A stretch of DNA of 64,000 bases from Nannocystis punicea (GTDB lineage Bacteria > Myxococcota_A > Polyangia > Nannocystales > Nannocystaceae): positions 2,108,001 through 2,172,000 of the forward strand of contig NZ_CP114040.1 of assembly GCF_026965555.1 (NCBI RefSeq). The letters run 5' to 3'. The notes below the pieces were generated by a model. It ran no database searches. It was not told where the DNA came from and was given only the letters and a program-made list of their open reading frames with translations. Shown in pieces: positions 34,877-42,849 of the stretch. Numbering within the stretch: the first letter of the stretch is position 1; the number at the start of each line of letters is the position of its first letter. Position numbers and translations under genes: made by a program.

Positions 34877-37684
34877 GTGTTGCTCGCGCTCGTGCTCGCA
34901 CTGGTGGCCCCGGCCTCGGGGTCGGCGGAGATCGCCGGCGAGCGCTATCGTGAACTGACGAAGCCGCCGGTCGAGGCCGCCGCGCCGGCGCCGTGGGTCG
35001 AGCGGCGCGAGCTGTCCTTCGAGCCAGTCGAGGGCGGGCTGCGGCTGCGCGGGCGCTGGACGATCCGGTCCTTCGGGACAGGTTGGTTCAGCGGCCGGTT
35101 GTTCGCGGGCACGCCCGGGATGCGGGTGGTGTCGGCCCGCTGGGGCGCGGCCCCGGCGACGCTCAAGGTCGACGACGCGGGCGCGACGACGGTGGCGGGC
35201 CGGGTGGCGGGCCGGGTGGAGCTGACGCTCGAGGCCTTCGTACCGGGAGATCCGAAGCGCGAGGCGGTGGCGCTCGAGCTGCTGCCGGCGGTGCGCGGGA
35301 CGATCGTGGCGACGGCGCCGACGGGGCTGGCGGCGGCGCTGCGGGTCGACGGCGCGGAGGCGCTGGCGGTGCGCGACACGCCGTGGAGCGGAGCGGGTGC
35401 GCTCGAGCTGTCGTTCGTGACCCCGCCGGCGCCGGCGGCCGAGCGCCCGCCGGTGGTGGTGGCGAAGGTGGGGATCGGCGTGACCGTCGGCGACGCCGAC
35501 CTGCGCGGCCGGGCGCGCGCGGTGTGGGAGGTGCGGCAGGGCGAGGTGTCGACGCTCGAGCTCGAGACCGCGGGGCTCGGCGCGGACCTCGAGGTGATCG
35601 GCGCCAACGTCCGCGGGTTTTCGCGCGAGGGCGATCGCGTGCGCGTCGAGCTGCAGGCGCCGGTGCGCGACCGCGTCGAGCTCGAGCTGCGCTGGTCGGC
35701 GCCGATCGGCAAGGCGGCGGAGTCGCGCGTGAGCCTGCCGAAGGTCGCGCCGGTCGGGGTGTTCCACAGCGAGGTCGCGCTGCAGCTGGCCCGCGACGGC
35801 GAGGTCGAGGCGGTGCCCGAGGCGCCGGGCTGGAGCTACGTGGCCTCGGCGACGCTGCCGGCGTGGGCCCAGGGCCTGGTCGAAGGGACAGCCACGACGG
35901 CGCTGGTGCAGCAGAGCGGGGCGAGCGAGGGCAGCCTGAGCCTGCTCCGCTTCGTGCCGCTCGAGGGGCCGCCGGTGGTCGTCGACGTCGCGGCGTACAC
36001 GATCGCCACCAGCCGCGAGGGCCGGGCGCTGGTGCGGGCCCACTACGAGGTCCGCAACGAGCGGGCGGCGCACCTGCGAGTGTCGCCGCCGGCCGGTTTC
36101 AAGGTGATCGGGGTGCGCGTCGGCGGGCAGACGGCGGCGCCGGCCCGGGCCAAGGACGGCAGCTGGATCGTGCCGCTGCTGCGCTCGGTCGAGACGGTCA
36201 CGGGGCTGCTGTCGTTCCCGGTCGAGGTGATCCTGCTCGGCGAGTCGAGCGAGTGGCGGCGGCGCGAGAGCCGGGAGCTGCGCCTGCCGACGCTCGACGC
36301 CCCGATCGCGGTGTCGCGGCTGACGCTGCACCTGCCGCCCGGCTACCGCTCGCGCAAGCAGGCCGGCGACGGCGACGTGGTGGCGGCGTTCACCCGCGGC
36401 GAGGGCATCACCTACGGACTCGGGGTCGGCGAGGTCGGGGCGGCCCAGGCCGACATGGTGTTCCAGGACGCGGTTCAGGCGTGGATGCGCAACGACTTCC
36501 GCGCGGCCCAGGGCAAGCTCGACGCGCTGCGCGGGATGGGGGCCAAGAACGAGAACATCGCCCGCCTGCAGAGCAACCTCGACGTGGTGGCGGGGAAGAC
36601 GTCTGTCTCTCAGGACATGTCCCTTCAGCGTCGCGTGCGCGAGCAGGCGAAGGCGCGCGCCCACGCCGACGTGCAGGCGCAGGCCGAGCTGAAGAAGAAG
36701 GCCGAGGACGAGCGGGCGCGGGGCGACTACGCGGCGTCGGCGTCGAGCTATCAGCAGGCGATCGAGGTCGGCGACAAGCTGGCGCAGCTCGAGCAGACCG
36801 AGGCGGTCGACCAGAAGACGACCAACGCGGCGCTGGCCGAGGAGTACCGCGAGGTGCAGACCCGGTCGTCGAAGGGCCGGCCGAAGCGGGGGAAGAAGTT
36901 CGCGAGTTCGGCCAAGTCGAGCGGGAGCTCGGTGTACGAGTTCGCGGACGACGTGCTGCCGGGGGAGATGACGACGCCCAGCGGCAGCGCAGGGCTGCCG
37001 AACCAGGCGCCGGCGAGGGAGCCGGCGGGTGGCGAGACGGCGGCGCCGATCGAGAAGCCGACCGAGGTCGCCGTGACCGACGAAGAGGAGACGTCGGCGA
37101 CGTCGAAGGCCCCGGACAGCGACAAGGACGGCACCTTCGAGGTCACCGGCGCGATCGTCGACGCGCCGATCGGCGGGACCGTGGCTGCGAAGCCGCCGGT
37201 CGCCACGCCGAAGCCGGCGAGCGCGGGCCAGACCTCGCCCGAGTCCAAGTACGTCGGCGAGGGCGAGCCTGCGCCTGCGAGCACCACCTCGCGCGACTTC
37301 ACGGCCATCGTCGACGTCGTGCCGAGCAGCGGCACGTCGAGGACGGTGCGTCCGGTGTCGCCGCCGCAGGAGCCGCGGGCGATCGAGCGCGTGGCCGCGA
37401 CCGAGGTCATGGCGGTCAAGCAGCAGCGGTTCAGAGGTCGCGTCCGCTCGCGTGATTCGCTCGACACCAAGTATAAGGCCGAGAGGTCGCGAGCCGAATC
37501 AACTGTCCCGAAGGACAGCCCGAACACGGCCGGCATGCCGACCCCGGAGGTCCACGCGTCGGCGCTGTCGGTCGTCGTGCCGGCGGTCGGCGAGGCCGTC
37601 CGTTATCAGAGACTCCTGCTCCCCGCCGGGGCCGCGTACGCGGTCGAGATCTCGGCGAAGGAGCCGCTCATCGCCAAGGAATGA
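34877..37684 (+). CDS. Large secreted beta-rich protein with coiled coil, first gene of a pair
   Basis: The 935-residue product starts at GTG 34877 with a signal peptide (MLLALVLALVAPASGSA). Residues ~30-540 are repeated beta-sandwich-like segments (RVELTLEAFVPGDPKREAVA; LRRSVETVTGLLSFPVEV-type strands). Residues ~560-690 are helical and charged with a tetratricopeptide-like part (RGDYAASASSYQQAIEVGDK). Residues ~690-880 are Pro/Ser/Thr-rich and disordered. The short end domain VRYQRLLLPAGAAYAVEI resembles the end of the next protein. Its TGA overlaps the next ATG (ATGA). Function unknown. Four 14-nt repeat cores lie in frame (35066, ~35880, 36603, 37503). Confidence 0.8.
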   Translation: MLLALVLALVAPASGSAEIAGERYRELTKPPVEAAAPAPWVERRELSFEPVEGGLRLRGRWTIRSFGTGWFSGRLFAGTPGMRVVSARWGAAPATLKVDDAGATTVAGRVAGRVELTLEAFVPGDPKREAVALELLPAVRGTIVATAPTGLAAALRVDGAEALAVRDTPWSGAGALELSFVTPPAPAAERPPVVVAKVGIGVTVGDADLRGRARAVWEVRQGEVSTLELETAGLGADLEVIGANVRGFSREGDRVRVELQAPVRDRVELELRWSAPIGKAAESRVSLPKVAPVGVFHSEVALQLARDGEVEAVPEAPGWSYVASATLPAWAQGLVEGTATTALVQQSGASEGSLSLLRFVPLEGPPVVVDVAAYTIATSREGRALVRAHYEVRNERAAHLRVSPPAGFKVIGVRVGGQTAAPARAKDGSWIVPLLRSVETVTGLLSFPVEVILLGESSEWRRRESRELRLPTLDAPIAVSRLTLHLPPGYRSRKQAGDGDVVAAFTRGEGITYGLGVGEVGAAQADMVFQDAVQAWMRNDFRAAQGKLDALRGMGAKNENIARLQSNLDVVAGKTSVSQDMSLQRRVREQAKARAHADVQAQAELKKKAEDERARGDYAASASSYQQAIEVGDKLAQLEQTEAVDQKTTNAALAEEYREVQTRSSKGRPKRGKKFASSAKSSGSSVYEFADDVLPGEMTTPSGSAGLPNQAPAREPAGGETAAPIEKPTEVAVTDEEETSATSKAPDSDKDGTFEVTGAIVDAPIGGTVAAKPPVATPKPASAGQTSPESKYVGEGEPAPASTTSRDFTAIVDVVPSSGTSRTVRPVSPPQEPRAIERVAATEVMAVKQQRFRGRVRSRDSLDTKYKAERSRAESTVPKDSPNTAGMPTPEVHASALSVVVPAVGEAVRYQRLLLPAGAAYAVEISAKEPLIAKE

Positions 37685-39534
37685 ACCAAGTCATGCGCAG
37701 CGCAGCGTTCGCCGTCGTCACCCTGTTGTCCCTGTCGCCCGTCACCGCCGCGGCCGCGCCCGACGACCCCGAGCGGGTGGTGATGAAGCTCGACGAGTTC
37801 CTCAAGCTGTACGAGAAGACGCGCGCCGAGGAGACGACCGCGCCGCTCGACTACGCGCTGTCGTCGGCCCGCTACGAGGGCGAGGTCCAGCTCAAGGACG
37901 GCGAGCCGTACGCGGCTGTCTTCAAGGCCAGGTTCAGGGTCGAGGTGCTGCGGGCCAAGGGCTTCGCCAAGGTGCCGTTCCTGCCGGCCACGGTCGCGCT
38001 CGAGTCGGCGAAGATCGGCAACGCGGAGGCGGCGGTGGTCATCGAGGACGGCCACTACGTGCTGGTGACGCAGCAGCGCGGGGCGCTGACGCTCGACGTG
38101 ACGTTCGCGGCGGCGGTGACGACGGCCGAGGGGTCGTCCGGGGTGTCGTTCCAGCTGTCGCCGGCGGGCGCGACGTCGGCGGTGCTGTCGGTGCCGGCCC
38201 GCGAGGACCTCGACTTCACGGTCGCGGGCGCCAAGCTGCAGTCGGACAAGGTGGTCGGCGACAAGCGGGTGGTCGAGGCGGTGCTGCCGTCGACCGGTGC
38301 GCTCGAGGTCAAGTGGCAGCGCGAGCTGCCGAAGGCGGCGCAGCAGGCCAGCCGGGTGCTGAGCGAGGTCTACACGCTGGTGAGCCTCGGCGAGGGGCTG
38401 ATGCGCGCGACCACGACCGCGCAGTACACGATCCTGTTCACCGGCGTCGACAAGCTGGCGCTCAAGGTGCCCAAGGACATGACGGTGCTCGACGTGGTCG
38501 GCGCCGGCGTGCGCGAGTGGAAGGTCGACGGCGAGGGTAACCTCAACGTCCAGCTCAACTACGCGGCCAAGGGCGCGTACTCGCTGCGCGTCGAGATGGA
38601 GAAGGTGGTGCGCGGCGACATCAAGGACGTGGCGGCGCCGGTGCCGGTGCCGGTCGGGGTCGAGCGCACGCGCGGGTTCGTCGGCGTCGAGTCGCGCGGC
38701 AACCTCGAGGTCGACGCCGGCGACGTCAAGGGCGCGACGCCGGTCGACGTGCGCGCGCTTCCGGCGGCGATCCTCGGCATCACCGGGCAGCCGGTGCTGC
38801 TCGGCTACAAGTACCTCGGCACCGACGTGAACATCCCGCTGAGCGCGTGGCAGCACGTCGACGCCGACGTCCTGGTGACCCTGCTCGACGAGACTCGCGC
38901 GCGCACGATGTGGACCCGCGAGGGCCGTCGCCTCACCTCGGTGAAGTACCGGATCCGCAACAACCGCCGCCAGTTCCTGCGCCTGGCCCTGCCGAAGGGC
39001 GGCGAGCTGTGGAGCGCCTCGGTCGGCGGCCGCGCGGTCCAGCCGGCCCTCGCGGCCGACAAGCGGGTGATGATCCCGCTGGTCCGCTCGCAGGCGGCCG
39101 GCGGCGAGCTGGCCGCGTTCGAGGTCGAGATCGTGTACGTCGAGAACGGGGCGCCGCCGTCCGACAACGGCCGCGGGCAGTTCGCCGCGACGCTGCCCCG
39201 CGCCGACGCGCCGTGCACCTACGTCGCGTGGACCGTGTACGCGCCCGACGACGCCAAGATCAAGCGCTTCTCGATCGACGGCAACCTCCGCAAGGTCCGC
39301 TACCTGTCGAACCCGATCCCGCCCGAGGACATGAACTACGTGCAGACGGCCACGCCGCAGGTGATCGAGGGCGCCCAGACGCAGGCCGCCCCCGGCGGGT
39401 CGCTCGGCGACGGCGCCATGCCGGTGCCGGTCAGCCTGCCGCTCCAGGGCCGCGAGGTGCACTTCGAAAAGTTGCTCGCGCTCGACGAGGAGCTGGCGAT
39501 CGGGTTTAAATATCGCGGGCTCAAGAAGCGGTAG
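37681..39534 (+). CDS. Large secreted beta-rich protein, second gene of the pair
   Basis: The 617-residue product has a signal peptide (MRSAAFAVVTLLSLSPVTAA after a short leader) and is predicted almost wholly beta: RVVMKLDEFLKLYEKTRAEE, FKARFRVEVLRAKGFAKVPF, MRATTTAQYTILFTGVDKLA, LGYKYLGTDVNIPLSAWQHV. It ends PLQGREVHFEKLLALDEELA plus a basic tail, similar to the end of its upstream partner (VRYQRLLLPAGAAYAVEI). Translational coupling with that gene implies an obligate pair, perhaps a cell-surface complex. No membrane segment beyond the signal and no catalytic motif is seen. Its stop is followed within two bases by a 14-nt repeat chain. Confidence 0.8.
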   Translation: MNQVMRSAAFAVVTLLSLSPVTAAAAPDDPERVVMKLDEFLKLYEKTRAEETTAPLDYALSSARYEGEVQLKDGEPYAAVFKARFRVEVLRAKGFAKVPFLPATVALESAKIGNAEAAVVIEDGHYVLVTQQRGALTLDVTFAAAVTTAEGSSGVSFQLSPAGATSAVLSVPAREDLDFTVAGAKLQSDKVVGDKRVVEAVLPSTGALEVKWQRELPKAAQQASRVLSEVYTLVSLGEGLMRATTTAQYTILFTGVDKLALKVPKDMTVLDVVGAGVREWKVDGEGNLNVQLNYAAKGAYSLRVEMEKVVRGDIKDVAAPVPVPVGVERTRGFVGVESRGNLEVDAGDVKGATPVDVRALPAAILGITGQPVLLGYKYLGTDVNIPLSAWQHVDADVLVTLLDETRARTMWTREGRRLTSVKYRIRNNRRQFLRLALPKGGELWSASVGGRAVQPALAADKRVMIPLVRSQAAGGELAAFEVEIVYVENGAPPSDNGRGQFAATLPRADAPCTYVAWTVYAPDDAKIKRFSIDGNLRKVRYLSNPIPPEDMNYVQTATPQVIEGAQTQAAPGGSLGDGAMPVPVSLPLQGREVHFEKLLALDEELAIGFKYRGLKKR

Positions 39535-39535
39535 G

Positions 39536-39615
39536 ATGTACTTTCGGACATGTCCAGAGGGATAGGAGATCGGCGAGCGAAGATCCCGTCTCTTAGGGCA
39601 TGTCTTGAAAGACAC
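39536..39615. repeat. 14-nt phased palindrome units after the paired operon
   Basis: Units start at 39536 (ATGTAC-TTTC-GGACAT), 39550 (ATGTCC-AGAG-GGATAG), then 39586 and 39600 (ATGTCT-TGAA-AGACAC). The first begins two bases after the stop codon of the 617-residue protein gene. Confidence 0.75.
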
Positions 39616-39667
39616 CCGAGATGTATGGGCCTCTCCGACGGGCGGATGAGCCGGAAGGCCGCCGGAC

Positions 39668-40249
39668 TCACGCCGGGGGCGTCCAGGCGAGGCCCGACAG
39701 CTCGGGCGGGCGCACCGGGATCGGCCGCGGGAAGCCGGTGCAGGTCAGCTCGAGCAGGTTGCCGGCAGGGTCGTTGAAGTAGACCGAGGCCTGGCCGGGG
39801 AAGCCGAGCTGCAGCGGGCCCTCGGTCGGGACGCCGTGGGCGTGGAGGCGGGCCTGGAAGCGCAGCAGGTCGCGCGGGGCCACGCGGAAGGCGTGGTGCG
39901 GGTGGCCGCGCAGGGGCGCGCGCTGGCCGTCGCGCTGCAAGAAGAGATCGATGCGGGTGGCGCCGCCGAGGTAGATCGAGACGTGGAAGGTGCCGTCGCC
40001 GCCCTCGGGCGCCGGCGGGCGGCCGAACCGCGCCAGGGCGGCGGCGTCGACCTCCAGCAGGAACACGCCGCCGAGCACGTCGCAGTAGAAGCGGCGGGCG
40101 ACCGCGAGGTCGGTGACCGGGATCGTGACGTGGTCGAGCTGGCGCAGGCGCGGCCGCCCGAGGCTCCCGAGCACTCGACGGGCGCGCACTGCGGCGGTCC
40201 AGGTAGTGAAGGCGGCGGCGATCGCTCGGTTGCGCAGGGCTGTCAGCAT
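39668..40249 (-). CDS. VOC-family (glyoxalase-fold) protein
   Basis: The 193-residue protein has one vicinal-oxygen-chelate module: LDHVTIPVTDLAVARRFYCD (first metal His), HPHHAFRVAPRDLLRFQARL (second His) and ASVYFNDPAGNLLELTCTG (Glu). About 45 helical residues precede it. The family includes dioxygenases, glyoxalases and resistance proteins, and the substrate is unknown. I start at ATG 40249, which has GGAGG four bases upstream. An ATG at 40273 lies inside a palindrome that looks like an operator. It is divergent from a TetR gene, probably its regulator. Confidence 0.85.
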   Translation of the reverse strand: MLTALRNRAIAAAFTTWTAAVRARRVLGSLGRPRLRQLDHVTIPVTDLAVARRFYCDVLGGVFLLEVDAAALARFGRPPAPEGGDGTFHVSIYLGGATRIDLFLQRDGQRAPLRGHPHHAFRVAPRDLLRFQARLHAHGVPTEGPLQLGFPGQASVYFNDPAGNLLELTCTGFPRPIPVRPPELSGLAWTPPA

Positions 40250-40265
40250 GGGTCCTCCGAGGTTT

Positions 40266-40281
40266 TCAATCATTTGATTGA
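40266..40281. promoter_or_regulatory. Candidate operator between VOC gene and tetR
   Basis: TCAATCA-TT-TGATTGA is a perfect 7-bp inverted repeat in a short AT-rich island between the divergent VOC and TetR genes. A further half-site, TCAGATGATTG, follows at 40283. Confidence 0.5.
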
Positions 40282-40369
40282 ATCAGATGATTGGACGTCT
40301 ACGCCGGGCCGCCGGGGCCGTCAAGTCGCTTGACCGCGAGCGGCGCCGCGCCTACCGTCGAGCGGCGAG

Positions 40370-41449
40370 ATGGCCAAGAACGGCGAGGGCAAGCGCGGGC
40401 GGACGGGCGGCGCGGGCCGGGTCGGTGCGTCGGAGCGGAAGCCGGCGGCCCGCGCGGTCCGGGGGACGAAGCGGCCCGGGGAAGCGCGCGGACAGGCCGA
40501 GCCCGGCGAGGAGAGGCGGACCGCAAAGCCGGCGCGGCGCGGCAGCGCGACGGACGAGAGCGAGGACGGGCGGACGGGCGAGCGGGCCCGACGCGAGGCG
40601 CTCGGCAAAGCGGTCGGGGCGACGGGGAAGCAGATGCGGCGCGGCGGCGCGACGGACGAGAGCGAGGACGGGCGGACGGGCGAGCGGGCCCGACGCGAGG
40701 CGCTCGGCAAAGAGGTCGGGGCGACGGGGAAGCCGGTGCGTCGCCGCAGCGGGAGGGACGAGGGCGAGGACGGGCAGACGGGCGAGCGGACGCGACGCGA
40801 GGCGACGGGCGATGCGAACACGGAGCGGCCGGCGAGCGCGCCCCGTGAGGCGGGGCGATCGCGGCCGACGCGGACGGGGCCGGACGAGCGGCGGGCGGCG
40901 CTGCTCGCTGCTGCCTACGCGACGATCGCCGATCGCGGGCTCGAGGGCCTGCGCACGCGCGAGGTGGCGGCCCGCGCCGGGGTCAACATCGCCACGCTGC
41001 ACTACCACTTCGGCAGCAAGGAGGCGCTGCTGGTGGCGGTGATCGCCCACGTGCGCGACAAGTTCGTCGCTGCGAGCCAGGAGCGCGGAGGAGGACGCGG
41101 GCTGGCGGCCCACCTGACGGCCGCGGGGGAGACGTTCCGCGAGGACCGGCAGCTCGGGCGCGTGCTCGGAGAGCTGGTGCTGCGAGGCCAGCGCGACCGG
41201 GCGGCGCGGGCGGCCTTCCGCGCGCTGCACGAGTTCTGGGCGGCGATGGTCGAGTCGATCCTGCGCGACGAGATGGCCCGCGGCGAGCTGCGCCCCGACG
41301 TCGACGCGCGCGCCGGGGCCCGCGTGTTGACCTCGTTCGTGATCGGGGCGATGACCCAGCTCGGGGTCCACGCGAAGGCGTTCGAGTTCGCGGCGGTCGC
41401 CGGCGAGCTCGCGCGCTGGCTGGCGCCGCCGCCCCGCCGGGCCCGCTGA
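40370..41449 (+). CDS. TetR-family regulator with a long repetitive basic N-terminus
   Basis: The 359-residue protein is about 165 residues longer than usual. The TetR DNA-binding domain lies at ~174-225 (YATIADRGLEGLRTREVAAR, AGVNIATLHYHFGSKEALLV) and a normal ligand-binding domain follows. Residues 1-170 are Arg/Lys/Gly/Glu-rich and include three 34-residue repeats (56-89, 90-123, 124-157; core TDESEDGRTGERARREALGK), encoded by 102-bp tandem repeats. The extension is probably disordered and could add non-specific DNA affinity. ATG 40370 has no clear Shine-Dalgarno, and a start nearer the domain is possible. It probably controls the divergent VOC gene. Confidence 0.85.
   Translation: MAKNGEGKRGRTGGAGRVGASERKPAARAVRGTKRPGEARGQAEPGEERRTAKPARRGSATDESEDGRTGERARREALGKAVGATGKQMRRGGATDESEDGRTGERARREALGKEVGATGKPVRRRSGRDEGEDGQTGERTRREATGDANTERPASAPREAGRSRPTRTGPDERRAALLAAAYATIADRGLEGLRTREVAARAGVNIATLHYHFGSKEALLVAVIAHVRDKFVAASQERGGGRGLAAHLTAAGETFREDRQLGRVLGELVLRGQRDRAARAAFRALHEFWAAMVESILRDEMARGELRPDVDARAGARVLTSFVIGAMTQLGVHAKAFEFAAVAGELARWLAPPPRRAR
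40535..40840 (+). repeat. Three 102-bp tandem repeats inside tetR
   Basis: Units at 40535, 40637 and 40739. The first two are nearly identical and the third is diverged. The period is a multiple of three, so the array is read as 34-residue repeats. Confidence 0.9.
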
Positions 41450-41465
41450 GCCGCCGCGGAGCTGC

Positions 41466-41805
41466 ATGGCTCAAGGGCCACGTGGTGAAAGAGATGTTCT
41501 TCGCCGTCCGGCTCGGCGCGCCGGCTCAGATGTCCCTGAGGACAGGTGATTCCGCACCGTCCCGCGGCGCCTTCCGGCTGTGTCTGGCCCGGCGACCGTG
41601 AATCGCGCGCACCTCTCGTCGAACCCGCGAGCTGTCGCGCGCCGGCGAGGGTCGGCGGCGTCGGGGCGCCGACCTCTGGGCCGCCGCGCGATCACGACAT
41701 GTTCGTGAAGACAGGTGACTTCGCGCCGCCCGGGGTGGGGCGATGGGCCGGACGGCGACGAACATGACTTCGGACATGTCTCTTCGGACATTCCCGAAGA
41801 GGCGT
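41466..41805. repeat. Cluster of 14-nt phased palindrome chains between convergent tetR genes
   Basis: Chains start at 41466, 41480, 41494; at 41516, 41530 (ATGTCC-CTGA-GGACAG); at 41685, 41699, 41713; and at 41776 (ATGTCT-CTTC-GGACAT), 41790. The last ends two bases before the stop of the minus-strand TetR gene. No gene is seen in 41450-41806. Confidence 0.7.
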
Positions 41806-41806
41806 C

Positions 41807-42418
41807 TCACTCGCGCGGGACCAGGCCGTCGAGCACGAGCTGGAGGGCCCGGGCGGCGCGGCGGCGGCGGGCGGCGACGGAGGGGGCATGGATGACCACG
41901 GCGGAGACCATGGCGATCACGGACAGCACGTCGGCGGCCACCATGTCGCGGCGGATCGCCCCTGCGGCCTGGGCCCGGCGCAGCGGTCCAACGAGCAGGC
42001 GGGTCATGCGTCGCCGGAGCGCCTCGAGGTCGGGGGCCCGGGGCCCGGTCATCAGCGCGGGCACGAGCGCGTGGCTGGCGATCTGCTGCTCGATGATGGC
42101 CGACAGGAGGAGCGTGAAGGCGTCGGGGCGGTCGGCGTGGGCGCGGGCGAGCGCCTCGAGGGCGGCGAGGTTGTGCTCGAAGATCGCCGAGCCGAGGGCG
42201 TAGCGGTCGGGGAAGTTGCGGTAGAGCGTGGCCCGACCGACGCCGGCGCGGCGGGCGATGGCGTCGAGCGGGACGTCGAAGCCGGCCTCGGCGAACACCT
42301 CGCGGGCGGCGGCGACCAGCCGGTCGCGGTTGTCCTGGGCGTCGCGGCGGCGGCGGGGAGAGTCGTCGTGGGCGTCGTCGGCCACGGCGCGACTGTATGC
42401 CGATCCGTAAGTGGACAC
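41807..42418 (-). CDS. TetR-family repressor with operator at its start codon
   Basis: The 203-residue protein starts at GTG 42418 (MSTYGSAYSRAVADDAHDDS). The helix-turn-helix is at ~28-75 (AAREVFAEAGFDVPLDAIAR, RAGVGRATLYRNFPDRYALG), followed by a helical effector domain with the MTRLLVGPLRRAQAAGAIR segment typical of the SbtR-like subgroup. A 14-bp palindrome covers the start codon, so strong autorepression is likely. The upstream DNA on the right carries a broken frame (42448-42816) and then an SDR/AraC pair, either of which could be targets. Confidence 0.9.
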   Translation of the reverse strand: MSTYGSAYSRAVADDAHDDSPRRRRDAQDNRDRLVAAAREVFAEAGFDVPLDAIARRAGVGRATLYRNFPDRYALGSAIFEHNLAALEALARAHADRPDAFTLLLSAIIEQQIASHALVPALMTGPRAPDLEALRRRMTRLLVGPLRRAQAAGAIRRDMVAADVLSVIAMVSAVVIHAPSVAARRRRAARALQLVLDGLVPRE

Positions 42419-42426
42419 CAGTGTCC
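42413..42426. promoter_or_regulatory. Candidate TetR operator over the start codon
   Basis: GGACAC-CA-GTGTCC is a perfect 6-bp inverted repeat that includes the GTG start of the TetR gene. Its half-sites face the other way from the 14-nt repeat units, so it is not simply one of them. Confidence 0.5.
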
Positions 42427-42447
42427 GGTTATGCTATCGGAAAGGAC

Positions 42448-42816
42448 ATGCAGCGGCCGTCCTCGCGCCCGCAGGAGCCCGTCGCGATCCCGAGGGTGCC
42501 GGACGGGGCCTCGCTGGCGACGCGGGTCCGGCTCGGCCTGCGGGCCCTGAACGTGCTCGAGGACGACGCCGGCGACCCGATCTAGGGGCCGCTGCTCAAC
42601 GTGTGCATGGACAGCGACGTGTACCGCCGGGCGGCGACGATTGGTGAGCGCGCCAGCATGTCCTTGGGGACATCCCCCGACGCGGTGCTCGAAGAGCCGC
42701 AAAACCGCCTCCCAACCGCGTTTTCGGCCCTTCTGAGGGATTGGCGCGATCGGAGGGATCGTTGGCGCGATCGGATTGGCGGGCTCCGGCGGCCGGGGCC
42801 ATCCTCCCGTCCGTGA
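42448..42816 (+). pseudogene. Frame interrupted by an in-frame amber stop
   Basis: From ATG 42448 (MQRPSSRPQEPVAIPRVPDG) the frame reads through ALNVLEDDAGDPI and hits TAG at 42583-42585. The same frame then continues GPLLNVCMDSDVYRRAATIG to 42816. The first ~70 codons look protein-like. After 42650 the sequence turns into repeat core (perfect ATGTCC-TTGG-GGACAT at 42658) and Arg-rich filler. It may be a truncated gene whose end was replaced. No family identified. Confidence 0.35.
42741..42775 (+). promoter_or_regulatory. Direct repeat upstream of the SDR-AraC pair
   Basis: TTGGCGCGATCGGA occurs at 42741-42754 and 42762-42775, two helical turns apart, about 75 bp before the SDR start. Such direct repeats are typical AraC-family binding sites, and an AraC regulator is the second gene of the pair. 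Confidence 0.45.
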
Positions 42817-42849
42817 GCCGAACGCCGGCTCCGGAAGGTCGAAGCAGAG

